Below are positions 25,838 to 34,833 of a stretch of DNA of 57,811 nt, one piece after another. This DNA comes from an uncultured Pseudoflavonifractor sp. (lineage in GTDB: Bacteria > Bacillota > Clostridia > Oscillospirales > Oscillospiraceae). Numbering within the stretch: position 1 is the first letter of the stretch; each line of letters opens with the position of its first letter. The stretch spans positions 1-57,811 of the forward strand of contig CANDEE010000004.1 of assembly GCA_947383685.1 (NCBI GenBank), read 5' to 3'. The position numbers were made by a program, and so were the translations under genes. The notes beneath the pieces were generated by a model. The model saw nothing but the letters and a program-made list of their open reading frames with translations, was not told where the DNA came from and did not search any database.

Positions 25838-26442
25838 ACGATCCATACAGCGTATTGGGCGTGGACCCTACCGCCAGTGACGACGAGGTCAAGCGGGCAT
25901 ACCGGGAACTGGCCCGGAAGTACCATCCTGACAATTATCAGGATAACCCCTTGGCAGATCTGGCGGAAGAAAAGATGAAAGAGATTAACGAGGCTTACGA
26001 CACCATTACCCGTACCCGGTCCGGAGGCAGTGGGCAGTCGGGCTACGACAGTGCCCAGCAGCAGCGGTACCAGAGTCAATATGCCTATCAACAACAGGCG
26101 TCTGGCAATGAAATTTTTGTCCAAGTGCGCCAGTGTATCAATGTAGGAGATTTGAGCCGTGCGGAGCAGCTTCTCCGCGCCGCCTCTCAGCAGAACGCCG
26201 AATGGCATTTTCTGTATGGCTACTTGGCCTATCGTAAGGGATGGCTGGACGAGGCAAGCCAGCATTTTCAGACCGCCTGTGCTATGGACCCAGGGAACCC
26301 GGAGTACCGTCAGGCCATGTCCATGATGCAGCAGGGGGGGACCCGATACCGTCCCGCGGGGTATGCCTCCACTGGATGCGACCCCTGCACCACCTATCTG
26401 TGCATCAGTATGTGCACACCTTGGGGAGGACCCTGTTGCTAA
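25834..26442 (+). CDS. DnaJ-domain protein with C-terminal cysteine-rich tail
   Basis: 202 residues. N-terminal J domain (about 1-60) with the HPD motif in KYHPDNY near residue 29, so it can stimulate an Hsp70. The middle is Gln/Tyr/Ser-rich (about 65-90), then a TPR-like helical part (about 95-160). The last 25 residues have six cysteines in a hydrophobic setting ending GGPCC, perhaps for lipidation or metal. It is not the canonical DnaJ, which has a Gly/Phe region and zinc fingers. The partner is the upstream DUF5685 protein. Confidence 0.85.
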   Translation: MNDPYSVLGVDPTASDDEVKRAYRELARKYHPDNYQDNPLADLAEEKMKEINEAYDTITRTRSGGSGQSGYDSAQQQRYQSQYAYQQQASGNEIFVQVRQCINVGDLSRAEQLLRAASQQNAEWHFLYGYLAYRKGWLDEASQHFQTACAMDPGNPEYRQAMSMMQQGGTRYRPAGYASTGCDPCTTYLCISMCTPWGGPCC

Positions 26443-26451
26443 AGAACGGGG

Positions 26452-26480
26452 TTTTCAAAGTTTCCTGTTTGTGGTATAAT
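26452..26480 (+). promoter_or_regulatory. Extended -10 promoter for the yicC-rsgA operon
   Basis: TGG immediately before a consensus TATAAT (26475-26480); the -35 region (TTTCAA, 17-base spacer) is weak, as is common for extended -10 promoters. It lies 28 bases before the yicC start. Confidence 0.65.
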
Positions 26481-26507
26481 TTTTCAGTTTGAAAGGAAGC
26501 GGAGCCA

Positions 26508-27392
26508 GTGGTTAGAAGCATGACCGGTTACGGAAGGGCCAAACAATCCCGAAATGGGCGGGACATTACGGTGGAGCTTCGCAGTGTCAATAACCGATAT
26601 CTGGACTGCACGGTGAAGATGCCCCGGGCTTTCATCTTTGCAGAGGATGCCATTAAGAGCCTGGTGCAGAAGAATGTGGGCCGAGGCAAGGTGGACGTAT
26701 TTATCACGGTTGAGTCCAATGGGGTGGAGGAAACGGTGGTAGCTGTCAACGAACCTTTGGCAAAAAGCTATATTGAGGCGTTGGAACAGCTAAAGAAACT
26801 GTCCGGTGGTGCAGCAAGGTATGATTATGATGTGAGCGACTTGGCCCGTCTGCCCGATGTGCTTACTATTACCAAGGCGGAGGAGAACCTGGAAACCATC
26901 GCTGCCGATCTTTGCGCTGTGGCGGAAGAAGCGCTCGGTAACCATGTCGGCATGCGGGAAACCGAGGGACAAAAGCTGGCGGAGGACATACTTGCCAGGG
27001 CAGAGACCATTTCAGCCCTACTTTCTAAGGTGGAGGAGCGTGCTCCCGGCATTGTGGCGGACTACCGGGCAAAGCTTACTGCAAAGCTCCAAGAGGTGCT
27101 GGACAGCACGCAGATTGATGAGAACCGCATTCTTACTGAGGCAGCTATCTATGCGGACAAGGTAGCGGTGGATGAGGAGACGGTGCGTCTCCGTTCCCAT
27201 CTCTCCCAGCTCCATGAAATGCTGGCCCAGGGAGGGGCCATTGGCCGGAAGTTGGACTTCCTGATTCAGGAGTTTAACCGGGAGGCCAACACGATTGGCT
27301 CCAAGTGTAACGACGTCGAGACCTCCCGTATCGTGGTGGACATCAAGGCGGAGATTGAGAAAATCCGGGAGCAGGTCCAGAACATCGAATGA
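26508..27392 (+). CDS. yicC: YicC family endoribonuclease
   Basis: 294-residue YicC/YloC protein; the family was recently shown to have endoribonuclease activity. N-terminus VRSMTGYGRA and C-terminal LDFLIQEFNREANTIGSK are diagnostic. The GTG at 26508 gives the conserved MxRSMTG start and has GGAAGCGGAG upstream, so it is preferred over ATG 26520. First gene of the long operon that ends with rsgA. Confidence 0.93.
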   Translation: MVRSMTGYGRAKQSRNGRDITVELRSVNNRYLDCTVKMPRAFIFAEDAIKSLVQKNVGRGKVDVFITVESNGVEETVVAVNEPLAKSYIEALEQLKKLSGGAARYDYDVSDLARLPDVLTITKAEENLETIAADLCAVAEEALGNHVGMRETEGQKLAEDILARAETISALLSKVEERAPGIVADYRAKLTAKLQEVLDSTQIDENRILTEAAIYADKVAVDEETVRLRSHLSQLHEMLAQGGAIGRKLDFLIQEFNREANTIGSKCNDVETSRIVVDIKAEIEKIREQVQNIE

Positions 27393-27411
27393 GTAAGAAG
27401 GAGGGGCGGGG

Positions 27412-27678
27412 ATGAAGCTGGTGAATATCGGCTTTGGCAATATGGTTTCTGCCGAGCGGCTGATTTCTGTGATTGGTCCCGATTCCGCTCCCGTAAAGAG
27501 AATGATTCAGGAGGTCAGGGAGGCGGGGAATCTGATTGACGCTACTTATGGGCGCAAGACCAGAGCGGTACTCATTATGGACAGCGGACACATTGTCCTC
27601 TCTGCCCTCCAGCCGGAGACTGTATCAGCCCGGATGGGAGGAAAAGAGACAGAGACCAGTGAGGAGGAACTCACATGA
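27412..27678 (+). CDS. remA: RemA/DUF370 family regulator
   Basis: 88-residue protein starting MKLVNIGFGNMVSAERLI, matching RemA, a DNA-binding activator of matrix genes in B. subtilis that shares this genomic position between yicC (yloC) and gmk. No matrix operon is visible here, so the target is unknown. It overlaps gmk by 4 bases. Confidence 0.92.
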   Translation: MKLVNIGFGNMVSAERLISVIGPDSAPVKRMIQEVREAGNLIDATYGRKTRAVLIMDSGHIVLSALQPETVSARMGGKETETSEEELT

Positions 27679-28283
27679 CGCCAAAGAAACAGCGGGGGCA
27701 GCTTATTGTGCTCTCCGGTCCCTCTGGGGTGGGAAAGAGCACGGTAATCGCTGAGCTTTTAAGTGAATGTCCGGATATGTACTTTTCTGTTTCCTTTACT
27801 ACCCGTCAGCCCCGTGTGGGCGAGGCGGACGGAGTGAATTATTATTTTATCTCTAAGGATACCTTTGAGGAAATGATTCGCCGGGACGAGTTTTTAGAGT
27901 ATGCCCGGTATGTAGATAACTACTATGGAACATCCCTGAAGCTCATTCAAGAGAAGCTGGAGGCGGGTACGGATGTGCTGCTGGACATTGAGGTCCAAGG
28001 AGCAGCCAAGGTCCGGGAGAAGTGTCCCGATGCTGTGCTGATTTTTATTATTCCCCCCTCCTTTGAGGAGCTTTCCCGCCGTTTGCACGGTCGGCACACC
28101 GACGGTGAGGAGGCCATTCAGGGCCGCCTACAAAAGGCCCGGGAGGAATGGAAGGAAATTCCCAACTATGATTATTTAGTTGTGAATGATAAGGTGCCCC
28201 ATGCCGCCAGTGAGATCATGGCAATATTGACGGCGGAGGGCTGCCGCACTAAATACCGCAAGGAATGGATGGAAGGAGTTTGA
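27675..28283 (+). CDS. gmk: Guanylate kinase
   Basis: Converts GMP to GDP. P-loop GPSGVGKST at residues about 15-23, GMP-binding SFTTRQPRVGE near 38 and VNYYFI near 55; 202 residues. The C-terminal half shows the usual IEVQGAAKVRE segment. Coupled to remA by an ATGA overlap. Confidence 0.96.
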   Translation: MTPKKQRGQLIVLSGPSGVGKSTVIAELLSECPDMYFSVSFTTRQPRVGEADGVNYYFISKDTFEEMIRRDEFLEYARYVDNYYGTSLKLIQEKLEAGTDVLLDIEVQGAAKVREKCPDAVLIFIIPPSFEELSRRLHGRHTDGEEAIQGRLQKAREEWKEIPNYDYLVVNDKVPHAASEIMAILTAEGCRTKYRKEWMEGV

Positions 28284-28289
28284 TGACCT

Positions 28290-28484
28290 ATGATGCTGGA
28301 CCCTCCGATGAAGAAGCTGCTGAACCAGGTCCCCAGCCGCTATAAGCTGGTGAATGTGGTGGCTCATGAGGCCCGCCAGATTGCCAGTCAGGCGGAGGAC
28401 GAAGGGTATCCCCTCAATGAGAAGCCAGTGACCCTGGCCCTGCAAAAAATAGCTGCGGGCGAGGTTAAGCTCGGAGACGAATGA
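28290..28484 (+). CDS. rpoZ: RNA polymerase omega subunit
   Basis: Small (64 aa) RNA polymerase assembly subunit. SRYKLVNVVAHEARQIA is the omega signature (conserved RY..V...A.RA pattern). Start at ATG 28290 (a second ATG follows at once); AAGGAG lies 11 bases upstream. In B. subtilis coaBC follows; here it is replaced by a terminator and priA. Confidence 0.92.
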   Translation: MMLDPPMKKLLNQVPSRYKLVNVVAHEARQIASQAEDEGYPLNEKPVTLALQKIAAGEVKLGDE

Positions 28485-28491
28485 AAAAGAT

Positions 28492-28523
28492 AAGCGCCGG
28501 GCGCGGCCCAGGCGCTTGTTTTT
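28492..28523 (+). terminator. Intrinsic terminator between rpoZ and priA
   Basis: Outer stem AAGCGCC / GGCGCTT, inner stem GGGC / GCCC with GCG loop and one bulged A, followed by GTTTTT. It starts 8 bases after the rpoZ stop and separates the promoter-proximal and distal parts of the operon. Confidence 0.82.
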
Positions 28524-28543
28524 CGGGGAAGGGAGAGGCAGGA

Positions 28544-31027
28544 ATGTCAGTATGGATTGCTAAGATCGTTTTATCGGCGGCAACCTTTGCGATTGACCGG
28601 CCCTATGACTATCTGATTCCTGCTGAGTTTGATCCCCTACCCCCCGGAGTTCGGGTCATCGTTCCCTTTGGACGAGGTAACCGACGTGTGGAGGGGTTGG
28701 TACTGGCGGTAGAGGAGCGAGAAACGCCGGAAATACAGGAAAAACCGTTAAAACCCATTTTTACCCGTCTGGATGAGGAGCCTGTATTGAATGCAGAGGG
28801 GATTCGCTTGGCCCTGTGGATTCGGGAACGTTGGTTCTGTACTGTCTACGATGCGGCACGGGCTATGTTACCGGCAGGACTCTACTATTCCCTCAGGGAC
28901 TGCTATCAACTGGCAGATGGGGTGGATAAGGAAATGGCCATGGGAGTGGCGGGCCACTCTAAGCCAGAGCGGCAGTTAATAGAAATGATTGCCTCTCAAC
29001 TCCATGGCCTGGAGAAAGTCCATATTCGGGAAGCTTTCGGAGCAAAGGACCCTGGTCCCGCGCTTCGTTCTCTGGTGGAGAAGGGAGTTCTGACTCTGAC
29101 CACCAGTGCGGAGCGGGGAGTAGGAGATAAGGTGGAAAAATGGGTTTCCCTGGCTGTCCCAGCGGAGGAGGCCTTGGCGCAGTTGGCTCCCAAACGAAAG
29201 ACTGGTCCATTGCGCTATTCTGTGGTGGAGCTGCTCTCTGGTATTGGCGAGGGGGCAGCAAAAGAAATCTGCTATTTTACCGGGGCAACCAACGCCACCT
29301 TGAAGTCGCTGGAAAAGAGCGGCCTTGTGACCATTGAGGAGCGGGAAGCCTATCGTAGAGGTGAGGTCGGGCCAGTTGAAAAGGCAGGTCCCATCCACCT
29401 GAATACAGAGCAGCAGACCGCTTTTGAAGGGCTGGATGCCCTGGAGGAGAGAGGGGCGGCCGCTGTAGCCCTGTTGTACGGTATTACGGGCAGCGGCAAA
29501 ACGCAGGTGTACCTGCGTCTTATCCAAGAAACTCTGAAGCGGGGACGCACAGCTCTCACACTGGTGCCGGAAATTGCCCTGACTCCCCAGCTTATGGCTA
29601 TTTTTACCTCTCACTTTGGGGAGGAGGTAGCTGTGCTGCATAGCTCCCTCCCTGCGGGGGAGCGGTATGACGAGTGGAAACGGGCCAGAGCGGGGAAAGC
29701 CCGCGTGGTCATCGGCACCCGGTCAGCTATTTTTGCTCCCTTGGAAAATCTGGGCCTTATTATCTTGGATGAGGAGCAGGAGGGAAGCTACAAGTCGGAA
29801 AATGTGCCCTGTTATCATGCACGCGATGTGGCGAAATACCGGGCTAGTCAGAATGGGGCCTTGCTGGTATTAGGGTCAGCTACGCCCTCGGTGGAAACCA
29901 TGTACCACGCAAAGCAGGGAGACTACCATCTGTTTACCCTGCCTCACAGATATAACGCCAAAGTGCTGCCGAAAGTGTATCTGGCGGATATGAAAGAGGA
30001 GCTGCGGGCAGGAAATCCAACCCCACTGAGCTATCCTTTGGTTCAGGCGTTGGAAGAAAATTTGGAGCGGGGAGAGCAGAGCATTCTGTTCCTCAACCGC
30101 CGTGGGGCCAGCCCCATGGTGACCTGCGTTTCCTGTGGGCAGGTGCCTTCCTGTCCCCGCTGCTCAGCCTATCTGACCTATCACTCCGCCAACCGGAGGC
30201 TGATGTGTCACCACTGTGGGCATTCGGAGCCTCTGCCGGACGCTTGCCCGGAATGCGGTGGGGCGCTGGAATATGTAGGAGTGGGGACCCAGCGGGTGGA
30301 GGAGGCCCTTCTCCAGCGGTTTCCCGGCGTGGAGGTCATGCGAATGGATGCGGATACTACTACCGCCAGCCGTTCTCATGAAAAAATACTCGCCCGGTTC
30401 CGGGAGGAGAAGGTCCCCATTTTGGTGGGGACGCAGATGGTGGCTAAAGGACTTGACTTTGAAAATGTGACCCTCGTGGGGGTCATTTCTGCCGACCAGG
30501 GGTTATATTTGGACGACTACCGGGCGGGAGAGCGGACCTTTTCTCTCATTACCCAAGTAGTGGGTCGGGCCGGGCGGGGGAGCAAGGAGGGCCGGGCCAT
30601 TATTCAGACCTATACCCCGGAAAATGATGTGATTTTGGCTGCCGCAAGGCAGGATTACGACCATTTTTATGCAGAGGAAATTGGTCTTCGCCGTTTGCGG
30701 AGCTGCCCGCCATTCGTATCTTTTTTTGTGATTCATGTATCGGGTTCAGAGGAGGGACAAGCCTTGCGGGTCAGCGCCTTTTTGCGGGAGACCCTGTGCC
30801 AGTGGCTGTGTCAGCCTGCCTACCAGAGCCTTTCCTGCCAGGTGCTTGGTCCGGTGCCCGCTGCCATTGCCAAGGTAAACAACCGCTACCGCTATCGCTT
30901 GATGCTGATGGCCCAAAACATCCATCCCATGCGGGAGTTGGTGGCGCACCTGGTACGCTGTGCCCAGGCAGATAAAAGGAACCGGGGAGTTTCCATTAAT
31001 GCCGATGTGGACCCTATGAACGGATAA
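28544..31027 (+). CDS. priA: Primosomal protein N' (replication restart helicase)
   Basis: DEAH-type helicase that reloads replication at stalled forks. N-terminal 3'-DNA-binding domain; Walker A GITGSGKTQVY near residue 312; DEEQ Walker B near 407; zinc-binding cysteines CVSCG, CPRC, CHHC and CPEC at about 527-572 inserted in the helicase core. Start 28544 is behind GGGAGAGGCAGGA and downstream of the terminator; an in-frame ATG at 28481 would place the terminator inside the gene, so it is rejected. 827 residues. Confidence 0.95.
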   Translation: MSVWIAKIVLSAATFAIDRPYDYLIPAEFDPLPPGVRVIVPFGRGNRRVEGLVLAVEERETPEIQEKPLKPIFTRLDEEPVLNAEGIRLALWIRERWFCTVYDAARAMLPAGLYYSLRDCYQLADGVDKEMAMGVAGHSKPERQLIEMIASQLHGLEKVHIREAFGAKDPGPALRSLVEKGVLTLTTSAERGVGDKVEKWVSLAVPAEEALAQLAPKRKTGPLRYSVVELLSGIGEGAAKEICYFTGATNATLKSLEKSGLVTIEEREAYRRGEVGPVEKAGPIHLNTEQQTAFEGLDALEERGAAAVALLYGITGSGKTQVYLRLIQETLKRGRTALTLVPEIALTPQLMAIFTSHFGEEVAVLHSSLPAGERYDEWKRARAGKARVVIGTRSAIFAPLENLGLIILDEEQEGSYKSENVPCYHARDVAKYRASQNGALLVLGSATPSVETMYHAKQGDYHLFTLPHRYNAKVLPKVYLADMKEELRAGNPTPLSYPLVQALEENLERGEQSILFLNRRGASPMVTCVSCGQVPSCPRCSAYLTYHSANRRLMCHHCGHSEPLPDACPECGGALEYVGVGTQRVEEALLQRFPGVEVMRMDADTTTASRSHEKILARFREEKVPILVGTQMVAKGLDFENVTLVGVISADQGLYLDDYRAGERTFSLITQVVGRAGRGSKEGRAIIQTYTPENDVILAAARQDYDHFYAEEIGLRRLRSCPPFVSFFVIHVSGSEEGQALRVSAFLRETLCQWLCQPAYQSLSCQVLGPVPAAIAKVNNRYRYRLMLMAQNIHPMRELVAHLVRCAQADKRNRGVSINADVDPMNG

Positions 31028-31039
31028 GGAGGAACCATC

Positions 31040-31552
31040 ATGGCCATTCGAGAGATATTGACCGACCGGGATCCGGCACTTCATAAAAAGTGCCATTCTG
31101 TGACCCAGTTTGACGAAAAACTGGCCACTCTCATTGATGATATGCGCCAAACACTGGAAAACGCCGGCGGAGCCGGACTTGCCGCACCCCAGATTGGTAT
31201 TCTTCGCCGCGTGGTAGTGCTGTATGGAGGCGATGAGGAGCTGATAGAGCTGGTTAACCCAGAAATAGTTTTCCAGGAGGGGGAGCAGGATGGCCTGGAG
31301 GGTTGCCTGTCCCTTCCCGGACAGTGGGGCTATGTGAAGCGGCCTGCGAGGGTTCGTGTAAAGGCCCAAGACCGAAAGGGAAACTGGTTTGAAACTGAAG
31401 GAGAGAAGATTGTGGCCCGGTGCTTCTGCCATGAGCTGGAACATTTGGAAGGGCACGTATTCATTGAGCGCGTGGACCGTATTTACTCCAATGAGGAAGT
31501 GGAACGAATCATGGAGGAGGCGGAGAAAGAGAGAAAGGGGAAGCAGTCGTGA
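31040..31552 (+). CDS. def: Peptide deformylase
   Basis: Removes the N-formyl group from nascent proteins. The three motifs GGAGLAAPQIG (about residue 42), EGCLSLPG (about 89) and HELEH (about 130) supply the metal cysteine and histidines. 170 residues. GGAGG precedes the ATG. The stop overlaps the fmt start (GTGA), pairing formyl removal with formyl addition as in most bacteria. Confidence 0.96.
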   Translation: MAIREILTDRDPALHKKCHSVTQFDEKLATLIDDMRQTLENAGGAGLAAPQIGILRRVVVLYGGDEELIELVNPEIVFQEGEQDGLEGCLSLPGQWGYVKRPARVRVKAQDRKGNWFETEGEKIVARCFCHELEHLEGHVFIERVDRIYSNEEVERIMEEAEKERKGKQS

Positions 31553-32472
31553 GAATCCTGTTCATGGGAACCCCTGAATTTGCCGTCCCCTCTCTGGAGG
31601 CCCTTATTGCCGCTGGACACACAATCTGCGGCGTATTCTGCCAACCGGATAAGCCGGTAGGTCGGCACCAAAATAAGCTTCAGCAGCCCCCGGTTAAAGA
31701 GTGTGCTCTGGCGCATGGAATTTCTGTATTTCAGCCCGTGAAGCTGCGAGATGGTACAGCCCTGACTCTGATTCGGAAGCTGGCCCCTGACCTCATTGTA
31801 GTGGCAGCCTATGGGCGCATCTTGCCTCAGGATATTTTGGACTGTCCTCCCATGGGCTGTATCAATGTTCATTCGTCCCTTTTACCCAAGTACCGGGGAG
31901 CTGCCCCCATTCACTGGGCTATTCTCAATGGAGATAAGGAGACAGGGGTCACCATTATGCATATGGTGGAGACGCTGGACGCGGGAGATGTGATTTCACA
32001 GGTTACGACGCCCATTGGTTCCGATGAGACGGCGCCAATCCTTACTACCCGTTTAGCAAAGTTGGGAGGGAAGCTGCTGGTGGAGGCTGTGGCGGTGCTG
32101 GAAATGGGAATAGCTTCCCGTACTCCTCAGGATGAGGGAGCGGTCACTTTGGCCCCTATGTTGACTAAGGAGCTGTCCCCTCTGGATTTTACAAAGCCCG
32201 CCTGGACCCTTCACGATCAAGTCCGGGGACTGCTCCCCTGGCCTGCCGCTACCGCTCAGGTGGGCGGTGTGCGCTGTAAGGTATTTCTGACAGCCGTAGA
32301 GGAGAAGAAGGGAATGCCGGGAACGGTTTTGGAGGCAGGGAAAAACGGCTTATTGGTAGCCTGTGGAGAGGGAGCGCTGCGTATTAAGGAACTCCAACCC
32401 GACGGCAGCAAACGGATGGGCGCAGCGGACTATCTCCGGGGCCATCCCATAGAAGTGGGGAATCCCCTTTGA
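31549..32472 (+). CDS. fmt: Methionyl-tRNA formyltransferase
   Basis: Formylates initiator Met-tRNA using 10-formyl-THF. N-terminal MRILFMGTPEFAVPSLEAL, catalytic HSSLLPKYRGAAPI near residue 110, C-terminal OB-like domain; 307 residues. GTG start inside the def stop region (GTGA). It overlaps rsmB by one base. Confidence 0.96.
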   Translation: MRILFMGTPEFAVPSLEALIAAGHTICGVFCQPDKPVGRHQNKLQQPPVKECALAHGISVFQPVKLRDGTALTLIRKLAPDLIVVAAYGRILPQDILDCPPMGCINVHSSLLPKYRGAAPIHWAILNGDKETGVTIMHMVETLDAGDVISQVTTPIGSDETAPILTTRLAKLGGKLLVEAVAVLEMGIASRTPQDEGAVTLAPMLTKELSPLDFTKPAWTLHDQVRGLLPWPAATAQVGGVRCKVFLTAVEEKKGMPGTVLEAGKNGLLVACGEGALRIKELQPDGSKRMGAADYLRGHPIEVGNPL

Positions 32473-33788
32473 TGGGCGCTTCCGCTCGAGAGGTGGCTCT
32501 CAAATGCCTGTTGGCAGGAGAGAAGCAGGGAGCTTGGTCCGATGGTTACCTTCGCAACGCCATTCGTAGGGAGGGGCTTTCCGGCCGGGACGCGGGGTTC
32601 TGTACCAGATTGGCCTTTGGCGTTCTCCAAAACCAAATGCTGCTGGACTGGCATATTTCCCGCCTATCCACCACTCCGCCGGAAAAGCTGGAGCCTGCTG
32701 TTCGGGACTGCCTACGGCTGGGAATTTACCAGCTCCTTTTCCTGGACCGGGTACCCGTTCATGCCGCCGTTAATGAATCAGTGGTCCTAGCAAAGAAGTA
32801 TTCTAGGAATCCCAGGGCTTCCGCTCTGGTGAACGCTGTTCTCCGGGCCTTTGATAGAGGCAGGGGAGAAGGCCTTCCCCAGCCGGAGGAGTTGTCGGTC
32901 CGTTACAGTCACCCTGATTGGCTTGTAAAGGAGTTTTCCTGTATGCTCTCCTTGAAGGAAACGGAAGCTTTGCTGGCGGCGAATAATGCCCAACCGCCTA
33001 TCCAGGCACAGGTGAATACACTGGTAACTACGCAACTGGCTTTGACTGAGGAACTGACCAAAGCGGGCATTACCGCAACTCCTCACCCGTGGCTACCGGA
33101 TTGTTTGGAATTGGAGGGCACAGGGAACCTGGAGGAGCTGTACGCCTTTCAGGAGGGCCGTTTCTACGTTCAGGATGCTGCTGCCCGTTTGGCTGTATTG
33201 GCGGCAGGGGCGGAGCCCGGGATGGAGATTTTGGATGCGTGTGCCGCTCCAGGCGGAAAATCCTTTGCTGCGGCTATTCAAATGGAGAGCCGGGGAAGTA
33301 TCCTGTCCTGTGACCTTCATCCACACAAACAGAAGCTGATCGATACCGGAGCCAAGCGATTGAGGGCGGACTGTATTACCACTGCCGTCATGGATGGCAG
33401 AAGGTTTGATCCAACCATGGAAAACCGGTTTGATTTGGTTATTGCCGACGTGCCATGCTCCGGGCTTGGTATCATTCGTAAAAAGCCGGATATTCGGTAT
33501 AAGGACCCGATTCCCCTGGAGGGATTGCCTGCCGTTCAGCGGGATATTTTATCTAATGTGTCCCGCTATGTTCACCCGGGTGGAGTGCTGCTATATGCCA
33601 CCTGCACCCTTCTTCGGCGGGAGAATGAGGATATCGTAACCTGGTTTATTGAAAAGGATAGAGACTTTACATTAGAACCCTTTACTTTGCCGGGTCCTGT
33701 TGGTCAGACCAGGGGTATGGTGACCCTTTGGCCGCACTGCCATGGCACGGACGGGTTTTTTATTGCAAAACTCCGACGTAAGGTATAG
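32472..33788 (+). CDS. rsmB: 16S rRNA (cytosine-967-C5)-methyltransferase
   Basis: NusB-like RNA-binding N domain (about 1-130) and SAM-dependent m5C methyltransferase C domain (about 230-438). SAM loop DACAAPGGKS near 255, catalytic ADVPCSGLG near 325 and the second cysteine in LYATCTLL near 375. ATG at 32472 overlaps the fmt stop (TGATG); the in-frame TTG three bases earlier is possible but not needed. 438 residues. Confidence 0.94.
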   Translation: MGASAREVALKCLLAGEKQGAWSDGYLRNAIRREGLSGRDAGFCTRLAFGVLQNQMLLDWHISRLSTTPPEKLEPAVRDCLRLGIYQLLFLDRVPVHAAVNESVVLAKKYSRNPRASALVNAVLRAFDRGRGEGLPQPEELSVRYSHPDWLVKEFSCMLSLKETEALLAANNAQPPIQAQVNTLVTTQLALTEELTKAGITATPHPWLPDCLELEGTGNLEELYAFQEGRFYVQDAAARLAVLAAGAEPGMEILDACAAPGGKSFAAAIQMESRGSILSCDLHPHKQKLIDTGAKRLRADCITTAVMDGRRFDPTMENRFDLVIADVPCSGLGIIRKKPDIRYKDPIPLEGLPAVQRDILSNVSRYVHPGGVLLYATCTLLRRENEDIVTWFIEKDRDFTLEPFTLPGPVGQTRGMVTLWPHCHGTDGFFIAKLRRKV

Positions 33789-33804
33789 AAGGGAGGCAAT
33801 CTGC

Positions 33805-34833
33805 TTGCGAGACCTGAAATCCATGAATTTGGAGGAAATGACTGCCTTTATGAAGGAGCTGGGGGAACCGGCATTTCGGGGCAAGCAGGTCTATCAATGG
33901 CTTCACCGGGGGGCAGTCTCCTTTGAGGATATGACAAACCTTTCAAAGCCTCTGCGGGAAAAGTTAACTGAGAATTGCTTTATTACGGTGCCAAAGGTAG
34001 AGCGTAAGCAGGTTTCCCGGCAGGACGGCACAATCAAATACCTCTGGAGGCTGAGAGACGACAATTGTGTAGAAACCGTTTTGATGCGGTATCACCATGG
34101 GAATACTGTCTGTATCTCCTCTCAGGTAGGTTGTCGGATGGGCTGCGCTTTTTGTGCATCTACAATTGGGGGCAAGGTAAGAGACTTAACACCATCTGAA
34201 ATGCTGGACCAGGTGCTGTTTACCCAGCTGGATTCCGGTGAGGAGATTTCAAATATTGTCCTCATGGGAATCGGAGAGCCGCTGGACAATTTTGATACGG
34301 TCCTCCGCTTTCTGGAGCTGGTGAACAGCCCAGAGGGAATGAACATCGGAATGCGGCATATTTCCCTGTCTACCTGCGGCTTGGTTGAGAAAATTGACAA
34401 ACTGGCCCAACATCAGTTACAATTAACTCTATCGGTTTCTCTGCATGCCCCGGATGATGATACTCGAAGTAAGATTATGCCTGTGAACCGAAGCGTGGGG
34501 GTTGAACGGCTTTTTAAGACCTGTAAGCGGTATTTTGAGACCACTGGGCGGCGTATTTCCTATGAATACGCCATGATTGACGGGATAAATGATTTCGACT
34601 GGCAGGCTGACCTTCTGGTAAAGTACTTGAAGGGTATGCCAGGCCATGTGAATTTGATCCCCCTTAACGAGGTGGCGGAGAGTCCCTTCAAGCCCAGCAG
34701 ACGAGTTCAGGAGTTTCAAGCAAGGCTAGAGCGGCAAGGCGTGACCGCCACTGTCCGACGGAAGCTGGGCGGAGACATTGACGCCTCCTGCGGACAATTG
34801 CGGCGCAAGCAGATGGAGGATGAGAAGCCATGA
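33805..34833 (+). CDS. rlmN: 23S rRNA (adenine-2503-C2)-methyltransferase
   Basis: Radical-SAM enzyme that methylates A2503 of 23S rRNA and tRNA. The cluster cysteines are in CRMGCAFC (about residues 110-117); GEPLDNFD is near 155 and SLHAPDD near 214. TTG 33805 with GGGAGG 8 bases upstream is the likely start; the longer frame from ATG 33742 lies in rsmB. 342 residues. Coupled to the phosphatase by an ATGA overlap. Confidence 0.95.
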   Translation: MRDLKSMNLEEMTAFMKELGEPAFRGKQVYQWLHRGAVSFEDMTNLSKPLREKLTENCFITVPKVERKQVSRQDGTIKYLWRLRDDNCVETVLMRYHHGNTVCISSQVGCRMGCAFCASTIGGKVRDLTPSEMLDQVLFTQLDSGEEISNIVLMGIGEPLDNFDTVLRFLELVNSPEGMNIGMRHISLSTCGLVEKIDKLAQHQLQLTLSVSLHAPDDDTRSKIMPVNRSVGVERLFKTCKRYFETTGRRISYEYAMIDGINDFDWQADLLVKYLKGMPGHVNLIPLNEVAESPFKPSRRVQEFQARLERQGVTATVRRKLGGDIDASCGQLRRKQMEDEKP

